Shown piece by piece: positions 44,172-54,147 of a stretch of 64,000 nucleotides of DNA. Made by a program: the position numbers and the translations under genes. The stretch lies in contig CP009479.1 of NCBI GenBank assembly GCA_000965745.1, positions 62,001 to 126,000 on the forward strand, given 5' to 3'. Origin of the DNA: an uncultured archaeon (GTDB taxonomy: Archaea > Thermoplasmatota > Thermoplasmata > Thermoplasmatales > Thermoplasmataceae). Positions within the stretch are counted from its first letter, which is position 1. Every line of letters begins with the position of its first letter. The notes beneath the pieces are model-generated. The model did no database searches. It worked only from the letters and a program-made list of their open reading frames with translations, and had not been told where the DNA came from.

Positions 44172-47100
44172 ATGAGCGTGAAAAATAAAATAATTTTTTC
44201 AATTATTATTACAGCACTCATGCTCCTGTCGGGGCTGAGCCTAATCGACACGGGTCTTGTTCACAACAGCTCAGGAAACAGTGCTCAAGCTAATCCATCA
44301 GTCACAAAAACCTATACCCTGACCTTCAAGGAGACGGGGTTGGAGAATTTGTTCCCCGGCTCAATGAACTGGACTTTAGTTCTCTGGAACTATTCTGGTT
44401 ACATCTACTACTTTTCCGGTACTCATGGGACTGTGAATGTAACACCCGGAACGTACAACTATCAGGCAACTGACTATTTTGGGCAGAGTACCCCCTATTC
44501 ATCTACCTTTACTGTAAGCTCGAACATGACTTTCAATGTCAGCTTCACTTCCCCGCAAAAGTTGGTCTTCAGCGGGGCTGGCTTGAGCAGCCAGTACTCC
44601 TGGGGAGTGATTCTTAAATCATTCTACGACAATGTGTATACATCCAACAGTACAGTGAAAGGAGGTTCCAACGTAGTTTACTACGGTATTCAAAGCAGCT
44701 ACTCCTACAGCTGGTACGAAGTCAAGAACGGCGTTAACACGACGATAGGAAGTTCATCAATCCAGATAGGGGCCGGAAGCACAGACTTCACCTTCAAGTT
44801 GCCCTTGAACGTTTTCAGCAACGTTACGGTCAAGTCAGGCACCCTTCCTGCAGGCACGAAGTGGTTCTTGATCCCGGTGGATTCCACTGCTTCAACTGTC
44901 TATTCAACAGGAAGTTCGGTCAATCTCACTCTGGAAAATGGCCCACACACATATGAGTATGGCTATGTGCTTCATAACGGCCAGAATATTGACATAGCAA
45001 ATGTGACGCTTGACTCCGGGGCGGTTAGCTCTTACACGCTTAAGTTCCCGTCCCTGACGAATGTTTCCTTCAAGCCGGTTTCGGCATTTCCAGCTTACAC
45101 TTACTCATGGGGAATAATGGGGAAGTTAGCATCCTCTGGGATTACCAACACATTCAATATTTCCTCCGCCACAATTCTAGAACCTTACGCTTTGCTTCCT
45201 GACGGCGCAGTAAATGTAACTCCGTACATAGTTCAGGGCAATCTGACTGGCCCCAACGGGGGAGGGTACGGAATACTTTCCTCATCCTACAATATCAACG
45301 TTTCCAGCTCCACCGCACTGCAGCAAGTGACTATCCCCAACTACAACAAGGTTACAGTCAAGGTAAACGGGATACCTTCTGGAACATATGCCACCATTTC
45401 AGGCATTCCGGGAAAACTCTTCGCTTACTCTGCCAATGTCCTTCAGGGGCAGTCATTCAGTTTCCTTGCACCCAACGGCAAGTACGCTTTCAAGTTGAGT
45501 CTCCCTAGCTACTACTATGAGGGATTCCAGTTCAATGTCACAGCAGGGGGAAGTTCGCAGACGACGAGCCTTGCATTGTACAATATCACTTTCCCCGCTC
45601 CTTACACATACACGACATTCTCTGTTGATGTGTTCGGTTATGAGCCCTATGATATTGTGTCCAGCGGAACTTCCACGCCAGGCCAACCCTTCTTCGTGTA
45701 CCTTCCAAACGGCACATACTCATACTATGACGTTGTGCAGTCTGCGGGACCTAGTGGCCTTTTTGTGCCAGATTCTGGCACGTTCAAGGTAGCAGGTTCC
45801 TCTGCCACGGTGAAACAGAATTTTCCATCCAAGTTCTACAATGTGACTGTAAAGGCCAACAACCTGCCGTCCTCGGCGAAGTGGAGTGCGTTCTTATCCT
45901 CAAGCACAAGCAACATTGAAGGAGTAACGAATACTACGTCGGGCGCAGCGTCGTGGGTATGGCTCCCCGCGGGACAGTATTACTTAAGCGTACAGTCCGC
46001 CCAGAATTCGACACAGTACTTCATGTCCAACTACAGCCTGGTCACGGTGAGTTCTTCTGGATCAAACATATTTGACCTGAATCTCACACCGAATTCCTAC
46101 ATCACCTTCTCGGAATCCGGCCTTCCGTCCGGAGCTTCCTGGTCTGTGACCTTCAACGGGAAAACCTACACCTCGAGTGCTTCAAACATAGTAACTTCGG
46201 TAGACATGGGATTCCTGACAGGGTCTTATCCCTTTGAAATCGGCAGCATCAACGGGTATTCATCAAATCCGGGATCAGGATACGTTAACCTGTCTGCAAA
46301 CTACTACCAGTCGAATTTTGAAGTGCCGGTTATCTTCACCCCGAACGGGCTTCCCGGCCAGCATGTGAGCATGAACACCTACACGCTGTCTGACCAGAAG
46401 CTCCAGACAGGCTCCTACTTCAGCACAAACCAGAAGGTTTCAGGCAATGCAATAGCATTTGACAGCGGAAGGGGAAATGTCTACATAGGGGAAACAAACC
46501 ACGGCGTTGCCGGGATAGCTGTCCTCAATTCCTCGACCTACGCCTTGAAGGATAACATTACCCTTCAGCAGGGAGGGAAGATACTCAGCATGGTTGTGGA
46601 CCAGTCCACCGGTTATCTCTACGCATCATACAGCTACAAATACTATTACCACATAGTTTCAGTGAATCTTGACACCTTTTCAGTGACGCTTACAACCGGA
46701 AATTTCGACTCTCCCGTCAGCCTGCTTGTTGATCCCGCAAACGGAGTTCTCTATGCGGCTGGCCAGAGGAACATCTATGCCCTTAACCCGTCATCTCTGG
46801 CAGTTGAGTCTGCCATACCGGTTCAGAATGATTTGTACAACAATTATTACTCGGCCTACAACCCTGAGCCTCTGTGGCTTGAGTACTCCAAAGCTACCGG
46901 GATGATTTACGCGACAGGGTACACCTTCAACAGCATACTGGAAATAAACCCGGCAACAAACACCATAGTGGGGAATTACAGTTTCGGTCCTGTGCCAAAT
47001 AGCTTTGAATACATTGGAGGCTCCCTCATTGACAGCGCCAACGGAAACATATACCTCGAGGTCACAAACACAGGTACATCCTACTCCCTTAGTTCACATC

Positions 47101-48287
47101 TTGAGGTGTTCAACCCGTCCACTGGCAAGTTCCTTGCGCCACTGTCCATACCAAACGGGACCAACTTCATGCTTGCCCAGAATCCGGCAAACGGAAACCT
47201 CATTGTGCCAATTGACAGATACCTTGTTCTTGGCTTTGCTTTCAGCGACCTTGCTGTGGGGACTCTGGCTGAGGTAAATGTCACAACAGGATCGGTTTAC
47301 AATAGCTTCCAGACTGGCCCAGACACGTACCAGGCAGCAGTAAACCCCAAAAATGGAGATGTGCTGGTTTCAAACATGGGTTCCGATGCCATAAACGTGA
47401 TATCGGCAGCTTCGGCTTACGGATATCTTAACGGGACCGTCTCGAACAAGGGTGCGACAGTAACAGTAGACGGCCTTTCCGTGCCATTGATAAACGGTGC
47501 ATTCAATGTTTCCCTTGCACCCGGGACGTATTTTGTTACCGTAAACGCCAACGGGTCAACCCCCGTGTTCAAGGAAGTGACGATAAAAGCTTACTCCACC
47601 ACGACTGTTGACATCCAGATGGCGCAGTCCACAACCTACAAGGTCTATGGCTATGTTACTCCCGGAACTGCTGCTGTTACACTCAACGGAATAAGCGCGG
47701 CAGTAAGCAAAACGGGTTACTTCACTGTGTATGCCTCCAGTGGCACCTACACGCTTTCAGCATACCTGAACGGATATTTCCCGTTCTCTGAAAACATCAA
47801 GGTTGCATCGAATGAGGAAGTGAACATCTCACTGGCAAGGGAGCCTGTACCCACAAGCGTTCTTGCCAGCACGAACGTGACTTCAGATGGGTTCAACGTC
47901 ACAGTATCCAACCTGACTGAGACTTCAAAGAACATATCTCTGGATTTCACTTCAACAGGAAACGGAACCATTACCATAGCAGTGCCGTACTCCGACCTGA
48001 AGAACCTGAACCTTTCTGAAATCCTTCACAGCAGGGTTTACATCGGTGGAACGCAGTACAGCAACTTCACGATAACAGTGAGTTCCAATTTCACGGTGAT
48101 CCTGACAGTGAAGGGGCTGGCTGGAGATCCGCACCTCGTGTGGTCTTTCTCATCAGCGCCCGTAATAGTGCCGCCACCATTGAAGGCCCCTGGCAATAGC
48201 ATGCTGATTTACGCAGGAATTGCGGCAGGAATCATCATAGTGATCGCAGGGGTAGGATACTGGTTCACGAGAAGGAAGAAACAGTAA
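44172..48287 (+). CDS. Giant cell-surface protein: ETGLP-type modules, beta-propeller, PEGA-like repeats, C-terminal anchor
   Basis: 1371 residues. Signal peptide at 1-25 (IIFSIIITALMLLSGLSLI). Several repeats of a 70-100 residue beta module begin near TLTFKETGLENLFPGSMNW and include ITFSESGLPSGASWSVTF. Around residues 745-1085 there are YVTN-like propeller repeats (VYIGETNHGVAGIAVLNSST, VLVSNMGSDAINVISAASA). Residues about 1085-1240 hold two carboxypeptidase-regulatory/PEGA-like repeats (NGAFNVSLAPGTYFVTVNAN). The protein ends with a hydrophobic helix and FTRRKKQ. Tyr, Ser and Asn are abundant, and N-x-S/T sites are many. Probable adhesion or envelope role; no catalytic site seen. Confidence 0.85.
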   Translation: MSVKNKIIFSIIITALMLLSGLSLIDTGLVHNSSGNSAQANPSVTKTYTLTFKETGLENLFPGSMNWTLVLWNYSGYIYYFSGTHGTVNVTPGTYNYQATDYFGQSTPYSSTFTVSSNMTFNVSFTSPQKLVFSGAGLSSQYSWGVILKSFYDNVYTSNSTVKGGSNVVYYGIQSSYSYSWYEVKNGVNTTIGSSSIQIGAGSTDFTFKLPLNVFSNVTVKSGTLPAGTKWFLIPVDSTASTVYSTGSSVNLTLENGPHTYEYGYVLHNGQNIDIANVTLDSGAVSSYTLKFPSLTNVSFKPVSAFPAYTYSWGIMGKLASSGITNTFNISSATILEPYALLPDGAVNVTPYIVQGNLTGPNGGGYGILSSSYNINVSSSTALQQVTIPNYNKVTVKVNGIPSGTYATISGIPGKLFAYSANVLQGQSFSFLAPNGKYAFKLSLPSYYYEGFQFNVTAGGSSQTTSLALYNITFPAPYTYTTFSVDVFGYEPYDIVSSGTSTPGQPFFVYLPNGTYSYYDVVQSAGPSGLFVPDSGTFKVAGSSATVKQNFPSKFYNVTVKANNLPSSAKWSAFLSSSTSNIEGVTNTTSGAASWVWLPAGQYYLSVQSAQNSTQYFMSNYSLVTVSSSGSNIFDLNLTPNSYITFSESGLPSGASWSVTFNGKTYTSSASNIVTSVDMGFLTGSYPFEIGSINGYSSNPGSGYVNLSANYYQSNFEVPVIFTPNGLPGQHVSMNTYTLSDQKLQTGSYFSTNQKVSGNAIAFDSGRGNVYIGETNHGVAGIAVLNSSTYALKDNITLQQGGKILSMVVDQSTGYLYASYSYKYYYHIVSVNLDTFSVTLTTGNFDSPVSLLVDPANGVLYAAGQRNIYALNPSSLAVESAIPVQNDLYNNYYSAYNPEPLWLEYSKATGMIYATGYTFNSILEINPATNTIVGNYSFGPVPNSFEYIGGSLIDSANGNIYLEVTNTGTSYSLSSHLEVFNPSTGKFLAPLSIPNGTNFMLAQNPANGNLIVPIDRYLVLGFAFSDLAVGTLAEVNVTTGSVYNSFQTGPDTYQAAVNPKNGDVLVSNMGSDAINVISAASAYGYLNGTVSNKGATVTVDGLSVPLINGAFNVSLAPGTYFVTVNANGSTPVFKEVTIKAYSTTTVDIQMAQSTTYKVYGYVTPGTAAVTLNGISAAVSKTGYFTVYASSGTYTLSAYLNGYFPFSENIKVASNEEVNISLAREPVPTSVLASTNVTSDGFNVTVSNLTETSKNISLDFTSTGNGTITIAVPYSDLKNLNLSEILHSRVYIGGTQYSNFTITVSSNFTVILTVKGLAGDPHLVWSFSSAPVIVPPPLKAPGNSMLIYAGIAAGIIIVIAGVGYWFTRRKKQ

Positions 48288-48300
48288 AGAGTTGATATTC

Positions 48301-48336
48301 GGGGCCGGCTTGTGCCCCGGCGAAATCTTTTTTTTT
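48301..48336 (+). terminator. Stem-loop plus T9 tract after the surface protein gene
   Basis: GGGGC (48301-48305) pairs with GCCCC (48314-48318), and a run of nine Ts follows at 48328-48336. Archaea terminate mainly at T tracts; the hairpin is an extra and resembles a bacterial intrinsic terminator. Confidence 0.6.
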
Positions 48337-48435
48337 CCGGTTGTTGCTGAATTTAGAACATGTTGCACGGTTCTGAATCCGTATGGAAATAATCTGTATA
48401 GTTCTTAGATATAACGAACAAGAGGAAAATCCAAA

Positions 48436-49347
48436 ATGCCTTCATTCAAGTGGGAAACTCTGGGATTTGCATTCATTGTCACAGTCTGGGGCTTGAACTA
48501 TCCGGTATCCCTGGCAGGCATGGGGTATTCATCCCCGATTTGGCTGGCCTTTTTCAGGGCGTTCTCAGCTTTCCTGGCCTTTTCAGTTGTCCTGTTCCTT
48601 TTCAGGACAAAGGAGAGGCTGGATACAAGGCAGAAGATCATAGCTGCACTCTGCGGAATACCGGGATCCGTGGTATTCTTCGGGTTCTGGCTTGTCGGCA
48701 TGCAGACTGTTGCTCCCGGCATAGCCAGCGTCCTGATCACTGCATATCCGCTCTGGATGCTGTTCATGTCTGTTCCCATTCTCGGGGAGCAGCCGGGCAG
48801 GATGAAAGCAGCTGCCGCACTGTCAGGCTTCTTCGGTGTTGCCCTCGCTTCAAATGTCATATTCGATCATTCCCAGAACAGTGTCCTCGCTGATGCAGAA
48901 CTGTTGATCTCAGGATTCGGCTTCGGCTTCATGAATATAGTCTTCAAGAAATACTTCAGGGGAAGGGAGATGCTCAGGGCTAACTTCTGGCAGCTTGGGG
49001 GCTCACTGTTGCCCCTGGTTGCATGGGCCCTTTTTACCGAGCCCTTCAGCGTCATCCAGTGGAATGCAGTGTTTGTCGGGTCCGTGTTGTGGATCGGCGT
49101 CCTTGGTACAGCAATAGCGTTCACCCTCTGGTTTATACTGCTTTCAAGGTACCATGCATCCTCAATGGGAGTGTACATGTTCATGATCATTGTTGTGGCC
49201 CTGGTAGCCTCTTTCTTCCTTTATGGTGAACGCATCAATGTCATTCAGCTTGTTGGCGTAGCCATCATAATAGTGTCGATATATGTTGTGAACAGGAGCG
49301 ATAAAACTGCTGCTGTGAAACGGGAAAAAGCAGGCTCTGCCCAATAG
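48436..49347 (+). CDS. EamA/DMT-family transporter
   Basis: 303 residues with ten hydrophobic segments in two EamA repeats. Typical motifs are GLNYPVSLAGMGYSSPIWLA at the start, GMQTVAPGIASVLITAYPLW, and LWFILLSRYHASSMGVYMFM in the second half. Members export amino acids, nucleobases or metabolites, or act in uptake; the substrate is unknown. GAGG at 48422-48425 is a likely ribosome-binding site. Confidence 0.88.
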   Translation: MPSFKWETLGFAFIVTVWGLNYPVSLAGMGYSSPIWLAFFRAFSAFLAFSVVLFLFRTKERLDTRQKIIAALCGIPGSVVFFGFWLVGMQTVAPGIASVLITAYPLWMLFMSVPILGEQPGRMKAAAALSGFFGVALASNVIFDHSQNSVLADAELLISGFGFGFMNIVFKKYFRGREMLRANFWQLGGSLLPLVAWALFTEPFSVIQWNAVFVGSVLWIGVLGTAIAFTLWFILLSRYHASSMGVYMFMIIVVALVASFFLYGERINVIQLVGVAIIIVSIYVVNRSDKTAAVKREKAGSAQ

Positions 49348-49412
49348 TTTTCCCCGGGTTAACGACAACTTGGAAATAAAAACGTTTAAGGCTCCACCAC
49401 TATTATTGATCA

Positions 49413-51992
49413 GTGTCCAAGGCCCTGCTAAAGCAACTCTGTGGCAAACATGCCATTATCATACTTGTTATAATTATGGTCATTGTTCCCTCACTGCCGG
49501 CCTCTTTTTCAAGCCAGTCAGGAAGCGCAATTGAACAGGTGAAAGGTTCAGCAATACCAGGGAATGCCAATGGCAGCAGCATTACAAATTCCAGTTTTCA
49601 TACAGACATTCTGGGGAGCAGGATCACAGGTTATGTGGCCACGGGAAACAGTACAGTTCCCATAAACAAGAAAGTGGGGAGCCTTTCAGTCGTCATAACG
49701 TTAAAGTACCAGGACCAGGCAGGGTTGAACAGCTATCTTCAGGAGCTGCAGGACCCTTCATCCCCCTTCTATCACCATTACCTTACACACCGGGAATTTG
49801 TTCAGAGATATTCCCCTCCTGCTGAGGTTTACAATTCCCTGAACAAGTATCTCGCCTCCAGGGGATTTGATACAAAAACATATTCAGACAGGGTGTCAGT
49901 CGGAGTATCTGGGTCGGCCTCACAGTTTGACAGCCTTTTCCACACATCCATAATGAATGTGAAGAAGGGTAACAGCACATTCTACGCACCGGTGAAGCCG
50001 GTAAGCTTAGGCTGGCAGTATCATGGAGCAATATCCAATGTTGCCGGGTTGAGCGATGAGCATACGGCACAGATATCGCCTCTTTTCACCGGCCCGTCCG
50101 GTTCAGAAGTGCTTTTCGGCTCGGATCTGCAGGCTGCATACCAGCTGGACAAGCTTTACCAGGCAAGGGGGTACCCCACAAACGAGACAGTTGCAACCAT
50201 ACTCTGGTCGGGGGCATACAACGGAAGTTCTGTCGCCCCCTTCGTTCCATCGGATATTTCATATTACTTCAGCCACAACCTTCCTCCCGGGGAGCCAGAA
50301 CCTGTATTCTACGGCCTTCCTGTAGGAGGTGCGCCACTCCCTGGACCTTCGGCAAAGAACGATTCCACGCGGGCGAACTATGAGAGCACACTGGATCTGG
50401 AAATGGCCGGAAGCACGGCGCCTGGAGCCACCCTCGTGGAAGTTTACGGGCCGTCGCCAACAATGAGCTACCTTGACCAGGCTTTCGCAGAGATCCTCAA
50501 CCCGAATTACAACACTACACTCGACAACGCGCTCTCCCATGTGACTGCAATATCAAACTCATGGGGAGGAGGGGACAGCTATGATTCCTCCTGGGTACAG
50601 TATGAGCAGGAATCTGCTGCCAGGGGAATAACTGTCCTGGCATCATCGGGCGACAACGGGAACACGGGGAATCCTGCCCCTGGTTTTCCAGCGACAGTAG
50701 GGTATGACTCATACGGAACCCTGGCAGTGGGTGGAACACAGACTTCCGTCGCTGGAAACGCCTCAAATGATGGTACAGGCACCACTGGAATAGCTTCACA
50801 GTCTGTCTGGTACAATTCGCCCAGTTCGGGAGACGGTTCCCAGGGAGGCGTCAGTTCAGTATATTCCGAACCATCATGGCAGCTCAACAGCCCGGATGCA
50901 AACGGCGTCATAACAGGCAACAGCACGATCACGGGCGTTCAATCCGGGAGGGGGACTCCCGATGTTGCAGCAGTGGGGGCGAACATGTGGATGTATATGT
51001 CCACGTACTCCTACGGGACTGGTTATTACGAGTTATGGGGAACCAGTGTCGCCTCGCCGCTTGATGCGGGGCTCATAGCAACGATGGACCACTACACAGG
51101 GTCCATGGAGGGGTTCATGAACCCGCTCATATACAGCCTGGGCCAGGACCAGTTCCAGGGGCTGTACAATGGGCCGCCACCATTTTACTGGATCTACAAC
51201 GGATCGAATGGTGAATTTTCCTCCGCGCGTGGATACAACCTTGTGGACGGCTGGGGAAGCATAAATGCATACAACTTAATCCTTGCCGAGCAGAGTTTTG
51301 AAAGTGTCACCTTAACCGAGTCAGGGCTTCCTTCCGGAACCAGGTGGTACGTGAACCTGACAAACGGTCAGTCATTCTCGTCAACCAGCAATTCGATCTC
51401 ATTATCCGAGCCAAGCGGTACCTACGGCTACACCGCATCGTCGGAGAACGGGAGGCTCGTGCCTTCCTCACCCGCCGGACAGTTCAGCGTCAACGGCTCA
51501 CCGGTTTCGTTGGGTGTCACGTTCCAGGGAAGGAGCTATTCTGTTGTGTTCTCTGAAACCGGGCTTCCTCCACCTTATGAATGGTATGTAAATCTCAGCA
51601 ACGGGTTGAGCTCCGGGCCAATAAGCAGTTCTTCCTACACCGCCAGCCTTCCGAACGGAACTTATTCGTATACTGTCTCGAGCGGAAATAAAAGCTATTC
51701 CCCCGGCATATCATCAGGCAGTTTCACAGTCCAGGGCGCCGCCATGACGGTACCACCTGTATCGTTCTCTGAAGTAAGATATACATTCACTTTCAATGAG
51801 ATCAACCTTAAGCCGGGAATGACGTGGTATCTCAACGTATCAGGCCAGCATTCATCAGGACCCGTTTCGTCAACGTCATATAGCCTGAAGCTGCCCAACG
51901 GGACTTATTCATACACAGCGGCTTCAACCGACAAACGATATGTTCCTTCGCCTTCATACGGAACCGCCACGGTCAATGGCGGACCAGGCTAG
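49413..51992 (+). CDS. S53-family (sedolisin/kumamolisin-type) secreted acid protease, stopped by in-frame TAG
   Basis: 859 residues from GTG 49413; a TATA-like ACGTTTAAGG lies about 26 nt upstream. Signal peptide at 12-30 (AIIILVIIMVIVPSLPAS). Residues about 65-225 are the S53 pro-domain (YLQELQDPSSPFYHHYLTHR). The catalytic domain carries Glu324 and Asp328 (YESTLDLEMAG), Asp414 in ASSGDNG and Ser545 in GTSVASP, the complete S53 set. From about 630 there are ETGLP-type beta modules (VTLTESGLPSGTRWYVNLT). The TAG at codon 860 interrupts the fourth-module join; the same frame continues to 53069. The protease part should be complete and active at low pH. Confidence 0.9.
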   Translation: MSKALLKQLCGKHAIIILVIIMVIVPSLPASFSSQSGSAIEQVKGSAIPGNANGSSITNSSFHTDILGSRITGYVATGNSTVPINKKVGSLSVVITLKYQDQAGLNSYLQELQDPSSPFYHHYLTHREFVQRYSPPAEVYNSLNKYLASRGFDTKTYSDRVSVGVSGSASQFDSLFHTSIMNVKKGNSTFYAPVKPVSLGWQYHGAISNVAGLSDEHTAQISPLFTGPSGSEVLFGSDLQAAYQLDKLYQARGYPTNETVATILWSGAYNGSSVAPFVPSDISYYFSHNLPPGEPEPVFYGLPVGGAPLPGPSAKNDSTRANYESTLDLEMAGSTAPGATLVEVYGPSPTMSYLDQAFAEILNPNYNTTLDNALSHVTAISNSWGGGDSYDSSWVQYEQESAARGITVLASSGDNGNTGNPAPGFPATVGYDSYGTLAVGGTQTSVAGNASNDGTGTTGIASQSVWYNSPSSGDGSQGGVSSVYSEPSWQLNSPDANGVITGNSTITGVQSGRGTPDVAAVGANMWMYMSTYSYGTGYYELWGTSVASPLDAGLIATMDHYTGSMEGFMNPLIYSLGQDQFQGLYNGPPPFYWIYNGSNGEFSSARGYNLVDGWGSINAYNLILAEQSFESVTLTESGLPSGTRWYVNLTNGQSFSSTSNSISLSEPSGTYGYTASSENGRLVPSSPAGQFSVNGSPVSLGVTFQGRSYSVVFSETGLPPPYEWYVNLSNGLSSGPISSSSYTASLPNGTYSYTVSSGNKSYSPGISSGSFTVQGAAMTVPPVSFSEVRYTFTFNEINLKPGMTWYLNVSGQHSSGPVSSTSYSLKLPNGTYSYTAASTDKRYVPSPSYGTATVNGGPG

Positions 51993-53069
51993 CTGGCAAT
52001 ATCCTTCTCCGAACTGGACTATTACCTTAACTTCACTGAGTCAGGGCTTCCGGCAGGCACAGTATGGTACGCCAACCTGAGCGACGGCGGCACAGCAAAG
52101 GTTTCAGGTTCTTCTGCCTCTTTCAGCGAACCGAATGGAACCTATTACTACAACATATCCCGAGTACAGGGGTACGAGGCTTCCACCTACTCAGGGCGGG
52201 CAGAAATATCAGGGTCCGCAACGACGGTGCCGATAATATGGGCCGTGGCCAGGTACAATATAACATTCACAGGGCAGAACCTGCCTGCTGGTACAGAGTG
52301 GTACATCAACGTATCGGGCGCGAACCATGTTTCCTCTACATCAGGGAACATAAGCCTTGATCTTCCAAACGGCACCTACGGCTATACCTTTGCATCGGGT
52401 TCTCCATACTTCTCCGGTGGGAATGCAACACTGGATGTTCGTGGTTCAGGCATGACGATCCCTGTCCATTTCACACCGCTCTTCGCAGTATCAGTCAATG
52501 CGGGAGCGCTTCCCGCCGGATCGCTCTGGTACATCAACTTCACTTCTCCGGGCGGTTTTTTCAGGAATGTTTCTGGAACTTCAGGTACGCTGACAGCAAT
52601 CCTCCCGAATGGAACCTATGAATACAGTGCCTGGTATCCTGCATCTGATTCTGAGAAGACCGGCAGCGTTACAGTTGACGGCAGGAACAGCACAATATCA
52701 GCGGATTTCCACCGGACCTCAGTTATTTCCTTCAGGGAGTCGGGCCTGCCGCAGGGCACCAAATGGTCAGTAAGGTTCAATGGAACACTCAAGAGCTCAA
52801 ACGGCAGTTACCTGAATTTCACAGTCAGAGATGGAAACGGGACCTTCTCTTTTGAGGTGCCGGATGTCACCGGATACACTGTAAGCCGCCCTTCCGGTAG
52901 CATTTCCATAAACGGGACTGCCAGCAGTGCCAGTGTTGCTCTCGAATTCACAGCCATGAAAGAACCGGCCAGAGCCCCGGCCAATGCATACTACATTGCC
53001 ATTGGGGCAATGGCTGCCATAACGGTAGCATCAACCGCCGGATTCTACGCCCTGAAGCGGAGGAGATGA
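51993..53069 (+). pseudogene. C-terminal part of the S53 protease gene downstream of the TAG, with membrane anchor
   Basis: The frame of the protease continues without another stop for 358 codons. It encodes further beta modules (NFTESGLPAGTVWYANLS, ITFTGQNLPAGTEWYINVSG, ISFRESGLPQGTKWSVRF) and ends in a membrane helix (YYIAIGAMAAITVASTAGFY) with a basic tail LKRRR. Translation could only reach it by read-through, or from an internal GTG at 52227 lacking a signal peptide. In aligned modules the stop position is Ser or Thr, so TCG to TAG is the simplest history. If the stop is real, the protease loses its anchor and becomes fully secreted. Confidence 0.8.
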
Positions 53070-53142
53070 CGTCAGCCTCTGCAACGGGATAGGTTCCGGC
53101 AATATCAGCAACGGTTATATACAGCTAAGTGAGTGTGTAAGT

Positions 53143-54147
53143 ATGGGTCTATTTCAGAGTGTGGCCCTGAGAACACTAAAAAGGGCGGCAAGAAGAGTTT
53201 CCGGAGAGAAGGTTCCAACGATTGCAGGGCACAAGCTGCTATACACATGCAACCTCAGATGCCATATGTGCCCTTTCTGGAGGAGGCCGGACGAAAACCT
53301 CCTTTCACTTGATGAGGAGAAAAAGATGCTTTCATCCTTAGAGGAGCTGGGCGTCTCCTTTATGGGTTTCGAAGGAGGAGAGCCATTTCTGAGGAAGGAT
53401 CTCCCACAGATACTGGAATATTCACATTCACGCTTTCACACTTCGGTTGTTACCAATGGGTGGAAGCTGAAGGAAGGGCTTTCATCGGTGAAAGACAATA
53501 TCGACTACCTGTTCGTGTCCATTGACGGCATAGGAGAGACTCATGACAGGCTCAGAGGTGTAAAGGGATCATTTGCAAAAGCAATGGAGGGAGTTGAAGC
53601 GGCAAGCAATTTCATTCCTGTTTCATTAAGCAGCACAATCACCTCAGAAAACAGTGACGAGGTGGAGGATATAGTGGAGTTTGCAAAAAAAATGGATGTT
53701 TCAGTCTCGTTCCAGGTGGCCTATGACTATTCGACTGCAGAGAACATGTCGCCATCATCCCTTAAGCTAAAAGGCGCAATAACAAAACTACTGGAAATGA
53801 AGAAGGGCGGTGCCCCGATCCTTGAGTCGAAGGAGTATTTTGAGTCTGTGATAAACTCATGGTACAACGGCATCAGCTGGAAATGCAAGCCATGGCTTAC
53901 ACTGAATATCGACCCGGAAGGCCGGGTTGTCCTCCCCTGTTATGTCCTCAATGAATACACAGGATCGGGGAAGGTCTGGGAAATGGACCTGAGGAAAGCC
54001 TGGAACTCCGTCAACTGGGAGCTGTACGAATCATGCAACAAGTGTGCCCTTTCTTGTTACCTTGAGCCATCGCTCTTCAGCTGGGGAAATCCAGGGATGG
54101 TGAAGGAGAGAATAATCGACAGCGTGGTTTCGTATCTGAGGGCTTGA
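53143..54147 (+). CDS. Radical SAM protein with SPASM domain
   Basis: 334 residues. C36-N-L-R-C40-H-M-C43 is the radical SAM [4Fe-4S] motif, followed by GFEGGEPFLR (SAM binding) and DYLFVSIDGIGETHD. The C-terminal region has Cys residues in WKCKPWLTLNIDPEGRVVLP-C and SCNKCALSC, a SPASM-type auxiliary cluster site. Such enzymes modify peptides or build cofactors (PqqE, MoaA and anSME relatives); no peptide substrate gene is recognised beside it. A TATA-like GGTTATATAC lies about 26 nt before ATG 53143, so the mRNA is probably leaderless. Confidence 0.9.
   Translation: MGLFQSVALRTLKRAARRVSGEKVPTIAGHKLLYTCNLRCHMCPFWRRPDENLLSLDEEKKMLSSLEELGVSFMGFEGGEPFLRKDLPQILEYSHSRFHTSVVTNGWKLKEGLSSVKDNIDYLFVSIDGIGETHDRLRGVKGSFAKAMEGVEAASNFIPVSLSSTITSENSDEVEDIVEFAKKMDVSVSFQVAYDYSTAENMSPSSLKLKGAITKLLEMKKGGAPILESKEYFESVINSWYNGISWKCKPWLTLNIDPEGRVVLPCYVLNEYTGSGKVWEMDLRKAWNSVNWELYESCNKCALSCYLEPSLFSWGNPGMVKERIIDSVVSYLRA

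Noticed and set aside
49413-53069. Pyrrolysine at the TAG of the protease gene
   Set aside because: No pyl genes or Pyl tRNA in the window, no expected functional site at that position, and aligned repeats have ordinary Ser/Thr there.
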